From an uncultured Flavihumibacter sp. (GTDB taxonomy: Bacteria > Bacteroidota > Bacteroidia > Chitinophagales > Chitinophagaceae): a DNA stretch of 64,000 nucleotides. Below, piece by piece: positions 17,647 to 26,150 of the stretch. Both the position numbers and the translations under genes were made by a program. The notes beneath the pieces were generated by a model that made no database searches, was not told the DNA's origin, and saw nothing but the letters and a program-made list of their open reading frames with translations. The stretch covers positions 110,969 through 174,968 of the forward strand of contig CABHOY010000091.1 in NCBI GenBank assembly GCA_902168105.1. The letters run 5' to 3'. Every line of letters begins with the position of its first letter. Within the stretch, counting starts at the first letter, position 1.

Positions 17647-19215
17647 ATGGAAGAACAACCAGGCTTTCCTGAATTTGTACAACAACAGGCCGGCAAACTG
17701 CTGGAACAGACGTTGCAACATATCGGGCTTACATTTATTTCTCTGTTGATTGCCGTGATAATAGGCCTGCCGCTGGGCATCCTCATCACGCGCAGAAAGA
17801 AACTGGCAGGCATTGTACTGGGAATTGCGGGCGTATTGCAAACCATCCCCAGCATCGCGTTGTTAGGGTTTATGATACCATTATTAGGCATTGGCGCCAA
17901 ACCGGCTATTGTCGCATTGTTCCTTTATGCATTACTGCCTATTATCAGGAACACTTATACAGGCATCCTGCAGGTTGATCCGACGGTCATTGACGCGGCA
18001 ACAGGTATGGGCATGAGTAAAAAGCAGTTGCTTTATCAGGTGCAACTGCCACTGGCGATGCCGGTATTACTGGCAGGTATCAGGACTGCCACTGTCATTA
18101 ATGTAGGCGTGGCTACCCTGGCAGCATATATTGCAGCTGGCGGATTAGGAGAATTTATTTTCGGGGGCATTGCCCTGAATAATTCGAATATGATACTGGC
18201 AGGCGCCATTCCGTCAGCATTATTAGCCATTATCTTTGACTGGGGCATTGCCCGCTTACAAAAGCTAAGAATGCGGAAGGTCAAAACGGCACTTTATCTG
18301 TTACCTTTTCTGTTGGTCATATTGTCATCTTTCTATCTTCTGCCGGCAGCTTATGGAACAAGTCTTGTGGCTGGGTTCACGCCCGAGTTCATGGGCCGCA
18401 AAGATGGCAGTCTGGGATTAAAACAGGTATATGGACTAGACATGCGGACCGTTGTGATCAGTGACATGATCATGTATAAAGCGGCTTATGAAAAGACGCT
18501 GGACGTGATCAGCGGCAGTACTACAGACGGCAGGGTAAAGGCTTTTGGCCTCCAGGCGCTTGAAGACGACAAACATATTTTCCCGCCTTACTATGCGGCA
18601 CCGATAGCACGTCAGGAGACACTTGATAAGTATCCGGAACTGGAACCTGTGCTGAATAAACTATCTGGTATAATTAATGATAGTATAATGACTGAGCTGA
18701 ACTACAGGGTCGATTATCAGAAACAGGACCCGGCAACTGTAGCCAGCGCTTTTTTAAAAGCTAAAGGATTATTGCAGACTGCGAGACATGGTACTAAGGG
18801 AACCATTGTAATTGGTGCCAAGATGTTTGGCGATGGTTATGTCCTGGCCAATATTTATAAATTGTTGGTGGACGGGTATACGGACCTGGAGGCCGTGACA
18901 AAAACAGGTCTGGGGGGCACTAAAATAGCATTCGAGGCACTTACTAATGGTCAGATAGATCTTTACCCGGAATATTCTGGCACCGGTTTACTGGTGATCC
19001 TGCAGGCCAATAAAGCTGTTGTTGACACATTGATCAGCGACAAACAGAAAGTATATGACTATGTTTCGAGAGAATTTATGCAACGGTACCGGATCAAATG
19101 GTTACCTCCCGTCGGCTTTAATAACACATATGCATTGATGATGCGCAGGCAACAGGCTGCGGATTTGCATATCACCACTATAACAGACTTAAAGGAATAT
19201 TTACAGCATCACTAA
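17647..19215 (+). CDS. ABC importer permease fused to a substrate-binding domain with swapped lobes
   Basis: Start ATG at 17647, one base after the ATPase stop. In the 522-residue product residues about 1-215 are a ProW/OpuCB-type permease (VLQTIPSIALLGFMIPLLGIG, and a coupling loop DPTVIDAATGMGMSKKQLL), followed by one more helix. The extracytoplasmic part is a quaternary-amine-binding domain, but its halves are in reverse order. Residues 239-380 match the C-terminal lobe (EFMGRKDGSLGLKQVYGL, STTDGRVKAFGL, LEDDKHIFPPYY). Residues 383-522 match the N-terminal lobe (TIVIGAKMFGDGY, DLYPEYSGTG, GFNNTYALM, TITDLKEYL), where the protein stops. In the ordinary family the second block comes first. 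egtB starts 10 bp downstream. Confidence 0.88.
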   Translation: MEEQPGFPEFVQQQAGKLLEQTLQHIGLTFISLLIAVIIGLPLGILITRRKKLAGIVLGIAGVLQTIPSIALLGFMIPLLGIGAKPAIVALFLYALLPIIRNTYTGILQVDPTVIDAATGMGMSKKQLLYQVQLPLAMPVLLAGIRTATVINVGVATLAAYIAAGGLGEFIFGGIALNNSNMILAGAIPSALLAIIFDWGIARLQKLRMRKVKTALYLLPFLLVILSSFYLLPAAYGTSLVAGFTPEFMGRKDGSLGLKQVYGLDMRTVVISDMIMYKAAYEKTLDVISGSTTDGRVKAFGLQALEDDKHIFPPYYAAPIARQETLDKYPELEPVLNKLSGIINDSIMTELNYRVDYQKQDPATVASAFLKAKGLLQTARHGTKGTIVIGAKMFGDGYVLANIYKLLVDGYTDLEAVTKTGLGGTKIAFEALTNGQIDLYPEYSGTGLLVILQANKAVVDTLISDKQKVYDYVSREFMQRYRIKWLPPVGFNNTYALMMRRQQAADLHITTITDLKEYLQHH

Positions 19216-19225
19216 TCAACGGCAT

Positions 19226-20377
19226 ATGCAATTGAAAAATGATTTTAATACCGTGCGAAAAAGGTCCATGCATATCTGCGCACCCTTGAAAACGGAAGAC
19301 TATGTGGTCCAGCCAGTCGTGGATGTGAGTCCGCCAAAATGGCATCTGGGCCATACAACCTGGTTCTTTGAAACATTTCTTTTAAAACCACATGTTCCCG
19401 GTTACAAAGAATTTGACCCTAACTACAATTTTGTATTCAATAGTTATTACGAAACCGTAGGCGCCAGGGTGATACGCACCGACAGAGGTAATTTAAGTCG
19501 CCCGGCGGTGGAAGACGTTATGCGTTACCGTGAGCATGTTGACAAAGCCATGTTATCTTTCCTGGAAACGGAGCTGACAGACGAATTACGTACGTTGGTC
19601 GTATTGGGATTGAACCATGAAGAGCAACACCAGGAGTTGTTGTATACCGACATCAAATTCATATTAGGACACAATCCGCTGATGCCGGCATATTCTGAAA
19701 CAGCAGCGCCCAGCTATACAGCATCTACAGGGGGCGCTCCTTTCCTGCAAATGGCAGCCGGACTATACGAGATCGGCTATGAGGGAGACGGCTTCTGCTT
19801 CGATAATGAACTGGGCAGACATAAAGTTTACCTGCAGGATTATCAGATCAGCACTCAGCTGGTGACCAACGGAGAATACCTTGCATTCATGGAAGCAGAT
19901 GGTTACGGAGATTTCCGCCACTGGCATGCGGAAGGCTGGGACTGGGTAAAAAGAGAACAGGCGAAGGCGCCGTTATACTGGCATTTTGTGGATGGCAAAT
20001 GGCAACATTATACATGGCAGGGATTACAGCCTGTAGCAATGGATGATCCTCTTTGTCATATCAGTTATTATGAAGCAACTGCCTATGCGGCTTGGAAAGG
20101 TATGCGTCTTCCTACTGAGTTTGAATGGGAAGCAGCTTCACCTCAACTGGCCTGGGGCCAGCGCTGGGAATGGACAGAAAGCGCTTATCTGCCTTATCCG
20201 GGCTTCACCAAAGCACCCGGAGCGATAGGCGAATACAATGGTAAATTTATGGTCAGCCAGATGGTGCTGCGGGGAGGATCGGAAGTAACACCTCCCAACC
20301 ATAGCCGTCCTACTTACCGGAACTTCTTCCATCCTTCATTGAGATGGCAGTTTACGGGTATCAGGCTGGCGAAGTAA
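19226..20377 (+). CDS. egtB: Ergothioneine biosynthesis sulfoxide synthase EgtB
   Basis: The 383-residue protein combines a DinB-like N-terminal domain and a formylglycine-generating-enzyme-like C-terminal domain. It has HLGHTTWFFE (His40, His43) and NHEEQHQELL (His131, His135), giving the three-histidine site for non-haem iron expected in EgtB (His43, His131, His135 by position). The C-terminal half has MRLPTEFEWE, WEWTESAY and VLRGGS, hallmarks of the FGE-sulfatase fold, and ends FFHPSLRWQFTGIRLA. The enzyme joins a sulfur donor (cysteine or gamma-glutamylcysteine) to hercynine with O2; the donor cannot be read from the sequence. Next to egtD (28 bp), the pair gives hercynine to sulfoxide. 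No C-S lyase (EgtE) is in the window. Confidence 0.93.
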   Translation: MQLKNDFNTVRKRSMHICAPLKTEDYVVQPVVDVSPPKWHLGHTTWFFETFLLKPHVPGYKEFDPNYNFVFNSYYETVGARVIRTDRGNLSRPAVEDVMRYREHVDKAMLSFLETELTDELRTLVVLGLNHEEQHQELLYTDIKFILGHNPLMPAYSETAAPSYTASTGGAPFLQMAAGLYEIGYEGDGFCFDNELGRHKVYLQDYQISTQLVTNGEYLAFMEADGYGDFRHWHAEGWDWVKREQAKAPLYWHFVDGKWQHYTWQGLQPVAMDDPLCHISYYEATAYAAWKGMRLPTEFEWEAASPQLAWGQRWEWTESAYLPYPGFTKAPGAIGEYNGKFMVSQMVLRGGSEVTPPNHSRPTYRNFFHPSLRWQFTGIRLAK

Positions 20378-20405
20378 CATAATTCATTACACTAATAATT
20401 ACATT

Positions 20406-21398
20406 ATGGCCACCACTTCTGTAATGCATACGGTATTAGTTCCTGTAAAACAGGACAGGCTGGAGATATTTTCACAGGATGTGACCCGCGGTCTCAGCGC
20501 AAAGAACAAATATTTGAACTCCAAGTATTTCTATGACGCAGAGGGCGACCGCCTTTTCCAGGAGATCATGCGTTGTCATGAGTACTATCTGACCGATTGT
20601 GAGATGGAAATATTGCAGGAGCAGTCGGCTATGATCAGCCAGACGATCCTCTCTCATACCAAACAATTCGACGTAGTGGAATTAGGTGCGGGAGATGCTA
20701 CTAAATCCATTCACCTACTGAGAGAACTGCTGAAGACGGGACAGGATTTCACTTATTACCCGGTGGATATTTCAGATAATGTTATTACTCAGCTGGAGCA
20801 ATCATTGCCACAGCAATTACCTGCACTGAAAATGCACGGGCTCAATGGGGAGTATTTTGATATGTTGCAGCAGGCCGGCGTATTATCGCATAAGAATAAG
20901 GTTGTATTGTGCATGGGTGGTAATATCGGCAACTTCTCTCCTTCAGAAGCGAAGAAGTTCTGTCGTCAGTTGCGCAGGTACCTGCAACCGGGCGACCTGG
21001 TGATCATTGGCATTGATCTGAAAAAACATCCTCGGATCATCCTGGATGCATATAACGATACGGGAGGCTTCACAAGGGATTTCAACCTTAATTTGCTGAA
21101 GCGCATTAACCGGGAACTGGAAGGCAATTTTGATATCACTAAGTTTGATCATTATGCTACTTATGATCCGGGAACAGGAGCTTGCAAAAGCTACCTTGTA
21201 AGCCTGGAAGAGCAGGATGTGAAGATCGGTGATCAGACATTCCACTTCGGCCTGGATGAACCCGTGTACATGGAGATATCGCAGAAATATGATCTGGAAT
21301 CAATTGAGCAGATGGCTACGCAATCTGGCTTTGAAACAGTGACGGATTTCTTTGACAGTCGCAGATGGTTTGCGGATTGTATGTGGTTGTGTATATAA
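20406..21398 (+). CDS. egtD: L-histidine N-alpha-methyltransferase EgtD
   Basis: The 330-residue protein fits the EgtD family in length and motifs: KYFYDAEGDRLFQEIMRCHE at 40-59 followed by YYLTDCE, SAM motif VVELGAGDATKS at 90-101, MGGNIGNFSP, and a C-terminal PVYMEISQKYD. EgtD methylates histidine three times with SAM to make hercynine (the trimethylbetaine of histidine), the first step of ergothioneine synthesis in the cytoplasm. It is the last gene of the plus-strand operon and is followed 48 bp later by a strong terminator hairpin. Together with EgtB it makes synthesis plausible, although EgtE is not adjacent. Confidence 0.94.
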   Translation: MATTSVMHTVLVPVKQDRLEIFSQDVTRGLSAKNKYLNSKYFYDAEGDRLFQEIMRCHEYYLTDCEMEILQEQSAMISQTILSHTKQFDVVELGAGDATKSIHLLRELLKTGQDFTYYPVDISDNVITQLEQSLPQQLPALKMHGLNGEYFDMLQQAGVLSHKNKVVLCMGGNIGNFSPSEAKKFCRQLRRYLQPGDLVIIGIDLKKHPRIILDAYNDTGGFTRDFNLNLLKRINRELEGNFDITKFDHYATYDPGTGACKSYLVSLEEQDVKIGDQTFHFGLDEPVYMEISQKYDLESIEQMATQSGFETVTDFFDSRRWFADCMWLCI

Positions 21399-21446
21399 TG
21401 CCAGAGAAAATAAGCGGCTACCTTAGATTTTTATATGGTGGCAAAC

Positions 21447-21480
21447 AAAATACCCCGGTTAAATCCCGGGGTATTTTGTT
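21447..21480 (+). terminator. Intrinsic terminator after egtD
   Basis: A 12-bp perfect stem (AAAATACCCCGG at 21447-21458, CCGGGGTATTTT at 21466-21477) closes a 7-base loop. Its arm ends in TTTT, followed by GTT. It closes the ergothioneine operon and may work for both strands. Confidence 0.85.
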
Positions 21481-21540
21481 TATGGGAATACCGGGATATG
21501 GTGTTCACGGCGTATCGGGGATCGGACGGATCGTGCATAT

Positions 21541-21595
21541 CGCGTTCCCCGGGGTTTACACCCCGCGCTACAAACAGGGGACTCTAACGGAGTCC
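21541..21595. repeat. Possible small interspersed hairpin element
   Basis: Between two convergent genes lies a compact block with two hairpins: GGGG-TTTACA-CCCC at 21551-21564 and GGACTC-TAACG-GAGTCC at 21579-21595, joined by GCGCTACAAACAG. Blocks of this type recur in many Bacteroidota intergenic regions as I recall them. Only one copy is visible in this window, so repeat status is not shown. Confidence 0.35.
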
Positions 21596-21659
21596 TATTA
21601 TGTTTTGATAGTGTTGTGGTTTGTTGGTATTGTGTTATGTTAGTTTACGTATGTCTCAT

Positions 21660-22145
21660 CTAGGATTTCCAGGCTCCCAATAATCTTCTTAATACGATGA
21701 TCTCTCCTGTGTGGTAGCTGGTGTGATCGGCTATCAGTAATGCTTCACGAAGCAGATGTTGTCCGTCGCCATGTGGAAAGGGTGCGTATAGATCAGCTTT
21801 AGGATCTTTTAACAGGTCAATAAATTCATTCAGGTCATTTTTGATCTGTGTCAGGCATTTCTTCCATGCTGCTTCATTAGCGGGCTCTGTCTCTTTGGGC
21901 CAGTATCCTTCGGGCCATGACGGAGATACATGTTTTGGGTCGCGGGAGAATTCCAGTATATCCCATTGCGTTATCCGTATGTGTTCCACTAACTGCCAGA
22001 TGCTATAAGGCATACCCTCAGGCACGACGCCTCTCAGTTTGGCAGGCAACTGTTTTACAGCGTCATCAAAAGTGGCATGTGCATGCCCCGCTGTTAAAAA
22101 TTGTTCCAATGTTTTTACCAGTTCTTTATTGTATGTTGCAGTCAT
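21660..22145 (-). CDS. DinB-like family protein
   Basis: Start at the ATG at 22145 (MTATYNKEL); a longer reading to 22190 is weaker. The 161-residue protein has the DinB four-helix pattern with metal-binding histidines spaced along it: SIWQLVEHIRITQWD, and ADHTSYHTGEIIVLRR near the C-terminus. Such proteins are often thiol-dependent transferases or of unknown role. It is not in the egt operon (opposite strand), although EgtB contains the same fold. An inverted repeat ATTCTT-CCAAT-AAGAAT (22194-22210) lies between it and the divergent TetR gene. Confidence 0.8.
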   Translation of the reverse strand: MTATYNKELVKTLEQFLTAGHAHATFDDAVKQLPAKLRGVVPEGMPYSIWQLVEHIRITQWDILEFSRDPKHVSPSWPEGYWPKETEPANEAAWKKCLTQIKNDLNEFIDLLKDPKADLYAPFPHGDGQHLLREALLIADHTSYHTGEIIVLRRLLGAWKS

Positions 22146-22224
22146 TGTTAAAGATATTAAGGTTTTAAAGGTCCGTATTTTAAAATCCACGTTATTCTTC
22201 CAATAAGAATGCCAGTTGAAATAA

Positions 22225-22256
22225 TTTGATTACTTACTTACAAGTAAGTAACTTCG
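22225..22256 (+). promoter_or_regulatory. Promoter of the TetR gene with an operator palindrome inside it
   Basis: TTTG at 22225-22228 and TAACTTCG at 22249-22256 (one mismatch from TAnnTTTG) are 20 bp apart. The spacer holds TTACTTAC-N6-GTAAGTAA (22230-22251), with ACTTAC-AA-GTAAGT nested in it. A repressor bound there would block the promoter, so autorepression by the adjacent TetR protein is likely. Confidence 0.7.
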
Positions 22257-22263
22257 TACTCTT

Positions 22264-22824
22264 ATGCAGGATACTAAAGAGAGAATTGTTTCGCTGGCAG
22301 ACCAGCTGATCAAGACCAGGGGATATAACGCCTTTAGTTATAAGGATATATCAGATCCTCTGGAGATCAAGAATGCCGCTATACATTATCATTTTCCCAC
22401 CAAAACAGACCTGGGAATAGCCGTAATAGACATTGAGGTTGAACGTTTTATACTACTTTCCGGCAAGTGGGCTACACAGCCGGAAGATAAACAGTTAAAG
22501 CAATTATTTGAGACGTTCAACAAGAAGAACAAGGAGGGACTGGTATGTCTGATGGGCTCATTATCACCGGATTATGAGACATTTCCTTCTGCCTTACAGG
22601 AAAAGGTGACCGGTATGTCATCCACCTTCCTGAACTGGACGTCGGAATGTCTTGAGAAGGGCCGGGAAAAGGGCTTATTTCATTTCGACGGAGACGCCTA
22701 CGACAGGGCGTTACTGGTCATGACTAATCTGTTGGCTTCGCTCCTTTTGTGCCGGGTGATGGGCAATAAAGTGTTCAGCAGGATCACGAACCAGTTACTA
22801 AAAGACCTGAACGCGGGGAAATAA
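22264..22824 (+). CDS. TetR-family transcriptional repressor
   Basis: The 186-residue protein has the TetR N-terminal helix-turn-helix (residues about 5-55: KERIVSLADQLIKTRGYNAF, then IKNAAIHYHFPTKTDLGIAV), with the canonical YHFPTKTDL recognition-helix end. The ligand domain (60-186) is typical in length. The start is 8 bases after the operator-containing promoter. A FabF-type gene follows 78 bp later on the same strand; this may be a target. The effector is unknown. Confidence 0.9.
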   Translation: MQDTKERIVSLADQLIKTRGYNAFSYKDISDPLEIKNAAIHYHFPTKTDLGIAVIDIEVERFILLSGKWATQPEDKQLKQLFETFNKKNKEGLVCLMGSLSPDYETFPSALQEKVTGMSSTFLNWTSECLEKGREKGLFHFDGDAYDRALLVMTNLLASLLLCRVMGNKVFSRITNQLLKDLNAGK

Positions 22825-22902
22825 TTGGGAGCGTAGTAATGGCTGCAAGCATCCCCCGGGAAAGAAAAAATAAATTGTAATCAATTAGCAAATCAACAAT
22901 AC

Positions 22903-24156
22903 ATGCAAACATTAAAAAGAGCAGTGATTACCGGTTTAGGCGCATTGACTCCTATTGGTAATAACGTAACTGATTTCTGGAATAACCTGGTAGCAGGTAA
23001 GAGTGGAGCTGCGCGTATAACGAAGTTCAATCCGGACCCTTTCAGAACACAGTTTGCCTGTGAACTAAAGGACTATGATCCGGCGAAATTGCTGGACCGC
23101 AATGATATACGTAGAACAGATCCATTCACACAGTATGCACTGGTGGCCGCACAGCAGGCGGTAACAGATTCAGGGCTGGACTTCTCCAAAATGGACCCTT
23201 TCGATAGTGGCGTGATCTGGGGATCTGGCCAGGGCGGTATGCAGACATTTGAAGAGCAGGTAAAAGAATATACAGTTGGTAATTATGTACCACGTTTCAA
23301 TCCTTTTTTTGTGCCTAAACTGATCGCCAATATGGCCTCAGGATTGATCTCTATCAGGTTCGGATTAATGGGTATCAACTATACGACCGTATCGGCCTGT
23401 TCGACTTCAAATACGGCCATTATGGATGCATTAAACTACATCCGGCTGGGTAAGGCGAAAGTGATCATTACCGGCGGTTCTGAAGCGCCGATCACGGAAG
23501 CCTCTGTAGGTGGATTCTGTGCAATGAAAGCAATGTCTACCCGTAATGCTGATCCGGCTACAGCATCGAGGCCATTTGATACCGAAAGGGACGGTTTTGT
23601 GATGGGAGAAGGCGCTGGGGCGCTGGTTGTAGAAGAGTATGAACATGCGGTTGCCAGAGGCGCACATATTTATGCAGAACTGGTAGGCGCATCAATGACT
23701 GCGGATGCCTATCATATGACGGCTACACATCCTGAAGGACTGGGCGCATTAACGGCTATGAAGAAAGCATTGGAAGATGCGGAGCTTACTACAGCTGATG
23801 TGGATTATTTAAACGTGCATGCTACCTCTACCCCAGTGGGCGATCTGAGTGAGCTGGCAGCTATCAGGACGCTGTTTGGCGATGCACCGGAACATCTGTC
23901 AATCAGTGCAACGAAGTCCATGACAGGCCATTTATTGGGAGCCGCAGGCGCTATAGAAGCGATTGCTGCCATCAAGACCATCAACACCGGGATCATTCCT
24001 CCTACTATCAATACAACCAACCTGGACCCGGCTATTCCGGCCGGCTTGCAGATCATACTTGGTAAAGCTATAGAGAAGAAGATCCGTGTGGCAATGAGTA
24101 ACACCTTTGGATTCGGCGGACATAATGGTATTGTGGTGTTCAAGGAGCTGAAATGA
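22903..24156 (+). CDS. fabF: Beta-ketoacyl-ACP synthase II (FabF-type)
   Basis: The 417-residue protein is a full-length KAS II homologue. The catalytic Cys166 lies in TTVSACSTSN, His306 in NVHATSTPVGD, Lys338 in SATKSMTGH and His343 in TGHLLGAAGA, completing the Cys-His-His site. It extends acyl chains with malonyl-ACP. The nucleophile context SACSTS differs from the usual TACAS. No acyl carrier protein or other fab gene is adjacent, so it may be a second copy with a special role, possibly regulated by the upstream TetR gene. Confidence 0.92.
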   Translation: MQTLKRAVITGLGALTPIGNNVTDFWNNLVAGKSGAARITKFNPDPFRTQFACELKDYDPAKLLDRNDIRRTDPFTQYALVAAQQAVTDSGLDFSKMDPFDSGVIWGSGQGGMQTFEEQVKEYTVGNYVPRFNPFFVPKLIANMASGLISIRFGLMGINYTTVSACSTSNTAIMDALNYIRLGKAKVIITGGSEAPITEASVGGFCAMKAMSTRNADPATASRPFDTERDGFVMGEGAGALVVEEYEHAVARGAHIYAELVGASMTADAYHMTATHPEGLGALTAMKKALEDAELTTADVDYLNVHATSTPVGDLSELAAIRTLFGDAPEHLSISATKSMTGHLLGAAGAIEAIAAIKTINTGIIPPTINTTNLDPAIPAGLQIILGKAIEKKIRVAMSNTFGFGGHNGIVVFKELK

Positions 24157-24169
24157 TCATTTCCATAAA

Positions 24170-24397
24170 CTATCTTCCTTTAAGGGGAGTGAGCAGCCCC
24201 GTAAGGCCGTTCAGTTTTATTTCATACAGCGTAGCCAGCAGCATCCCCAGCTTGCCTTCCGGAAACCCTTTACGCTGAAACCATTCCAGGTACGAAACCG
24301 GCAGATCGCACAGCAATACGTCCTTGTATTTGCCGTAAGGCATCTTCATCGTTACCAGCTGATTAAATATTTCCCTGTCAGGTTGAGCAAATTCCAT
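24170..24397 (-). CDS. DUF3820 family small protein
   Basis: The 75-residue product has the family pattern MPYGKYKDVLLCDLPVSYLE followed by WFQRKGFPEGKLG. The domain has been linked by name to quorum-sensing-regulated virulence factors, but its biochemical role is unclear. It converges on fabF with a 13-bp gap. Confidence 0.8.
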   Translation of the reverse strand: MEFAQPDREIFNQLVTMKMPYGKYKDVLLCDLPVSYLEWFQRKGFPEGKLGMLLATLYEIKLNGLTGLLTPLKGR

Positions 24398-24784
24398 TAT
24401 CGGTTGATTTTAAATCTGATTCGTCACAAATATAGGACGTCAAGCGGCGTGTTGTGAAAAAAAACTACATTTTTTTCATTCTGTAAATCCATATGTTAAA
24501 TTCATACGTAAGTACCATCATTATTAGAATTATTCTATATCTGTGCACGTAGAGCAGCATTCATTTTAGGGACAATATTAAGAGAACAAACATTTATGGG
24601 CAACTTTAGACTTCATTAGCGTGAGGTCAATTTTATTATACTTTCACCTATACTATAATAATGAGTTTTTTCATTTTGCAGTGTCGTAAACTTTTTGATT
24701 AAACATCCCCCCAGAAGAGTGGTTATTTTAGAACTCTCGGTTACAGCCCTTAGTGGCTGTAACTTTTTTTATGCCTGTCGTATG
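24398..24784 (+). other. Gene-free region with an unexplained plus-strand terminator; possible small RNA
   Basis: This 387-bp AT-rich stretch has no supportable ORF. It ends in a strong plus-strand intrinsic terminator (24740-24770), yet no plus-strand gene lies between fabF (with the minus-strand DUF3820 gene in between) and the terminator. A short transcript from inside this region is a possible explanation; I could not find a good TAnnTTTG promoter for it. Confidence 0.35.
24740..24770 (+). terminator. Intrinsic terminator (plus strand) with no obvious gene
   Basis: GTTACAGCC at 24740-24748 pairs with GGCTGTAAC at 24755-24763 around CTTAGT, followed by seven T. On the minus strand there is no T-run after the stem, so it points to the right. 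Confidence 0.8.
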
Positions 24785-26008
24785 CTATAACCAACCCCGC
24801 TCTTTCCACGATGTGATGGTTTTTCCGGCAACACCACATTCTTTCAGCACATCTTCAAAGTCTTCCATTTCCACACCCCAGTCAACAGCATACGCTGCAA
24901 ATTCTTCTCCGACAGGAAGCCTGCCGAATAGCTTCTCTGATGTAAGTATATGTGCTACTTTACGCAATAAGAGGCTACCCATTTCCCATTTCTCTTCTTT
25001 GCTGATGATCTTCATCAATTGGGTAAAAGGACGTTCAAATTTCTCACGTCTGATGTCAAGATAGGTATGATCCAGTTCGGTCGCCAGGAAGATAAGATCA
25101 AAGATATCTTCATCAGGATGTTGTTTGGAGATCTTCTTTGTGAAAGCGACAGAGCGGGGAGACAGCGAAGGGATGTAAACATCCGCATAATGATAACTCA
25201 ACTCAAGTAATGACAAAGGAGTATCCACTTCCTGTTCTTCCAGTGCATCAGCAACTGCGATGGCCATATTCTCTGCAACAGTCGCCATCAGGGTTTGTAC
25301 ATCCAGTTTCTTGTCGGGCCTTGCGTAAGACAGTTCATTTTCCCCTGTTTCGTGAATGGTCCTGATCTCGTCCAGGATACCATCACTGGTGTATGTATAG
25401 ACGTTCTCGTATTTGAATTCGCCTTCGCCAGGTGTGATACCGAGACAGTATGCTTTTTCAATACGGCCTGCAGTCAGTTCATATTTTTCTATGTTACAGA
25501 AGAGTGAATGCTCATAACTCGTGATACTCTCAATCATCTCATCTGCGCTCATCTCGATATATTCTTCCCCTACTCCTCTCCCATTGACTGTTAAAGACTG
25601 ATAAGCCACTTTCTGCCCGTTCGCATCAAACTGGACCCTTTTAATGCCTGAGGGTATTTTTGTAACGGTGTTATATTCCACATACTCGACCCATTCTTCA
25701 CTATAGGAGTAATAACCTTCCCAGAACACATTGTTGATAGCATGGCCATAAGAAGTGAAGCAGGGTAATCCGTCAGCTGCAAAGCCGTAAAAATGATAGT
25801 CGCCGATCTCCCTGACTGCTGCTACGGGAAATAGTTTTTCTTCGGGTTGCATAAATGCAGGTGTGCCATAGTCGTCAAGATCATAGCGGAAGCCTGGGAT
25901 GTATTTTTCGGAAGTGACGTTGGTTTTATATTCCTGTAAGCGATCAAACTCGTGAAATGCCTGTTTCCATCGGGATAGTAGGTTCTGCTTCAGTATTTCC
26001 AGGTACAT
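24785..26008 (-). CDS. Hypothetical protein, 407 residues
   Basis: I do not recognise a family. The protein is acidic and has no signal peptide or membrane helix. The first 230 residues are rich in aromatic, beta-like stretches (WEGYYSYSEEWVEYVEYN, FKYENVYTYTSDGILDEI), and the last 150 are helical (MATVAENMAIAVADALEE, LLLRKVAHIL). The ATG at 26008 is the only sensible start. It stands alone between a plus-strand terminator and the Sus operon terminator. Codon use looks like its neighbours. A role in contact-dependent immunity is possible for proteins of this build, but nothing here supports it directly. Confidence 0.75.
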   Translation of the reverse strand: MYLEILKQNLLSRWKQAFHEFDRLQEYKTNVTSEKYIPGFRYDLDDYGTPAFMQPEEKLFPVAAVREIGDYHFYGFAADGLPCFTSYGHAINNVFWEGYYSYSEEWVEYVEYNTVTKIPSGIKRVQFDANGQKVAYQSLTVNGRGVGEEYIEMSADEMIESITSYEHSLFCNIEKYELTAGRIEKAYCLGITPGEGEFKYENVYTYTSDGILDEIRTIHETGENELSYARPDKKLDVQTLMATVAENMAIAVADALEEQEVDTPLSLLELSYHYADVYIPSLSPRSVAFTKKISKQHPDEDIFDLIFLATELDHTYLDIRREKFERPFTQLMKIISKEEKWEMGSLLLRKVAHILTSEKLFGRLPVGEEFAAYAVDWGVEMEDFEDVLKECGVAGKTITSWKERGWL

Positions 26009-26088
26009 TCTTCTACATTTTGAATAAAAATAATATTTTAAACTAAAAGATGCTACTTGATTTGTTCAATTGGTTTACAGGATATTAC

Positions 26089-26127
26089 AAAGCCCGCCAA
26101 AAAGGAAAGGCGCTTCCGGCGGGCTTT
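26089..26127 (-). terminator. Terminator of the SusC-SusD-DUF3823 operon
   Basis: AAAGCCCGCC (26089-26098) and GGCGGGCTTT (26118-26127) form a perfect 10-bp stem 24 bases after the stop of the last gene. On the minus strand the stem ends in TTT. Confidence 0.75.
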
Positions 26128-26150
26128 AAAAGAGTAATTATGAGTCCTAT

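Noticed and set aside
21365..21643. 92-residue plus-strand ORF after egtD
   Set aside because: It overlaps the end of egtD and runs through the terminator and the double-hairpin block; its sequence has no protein-like features.
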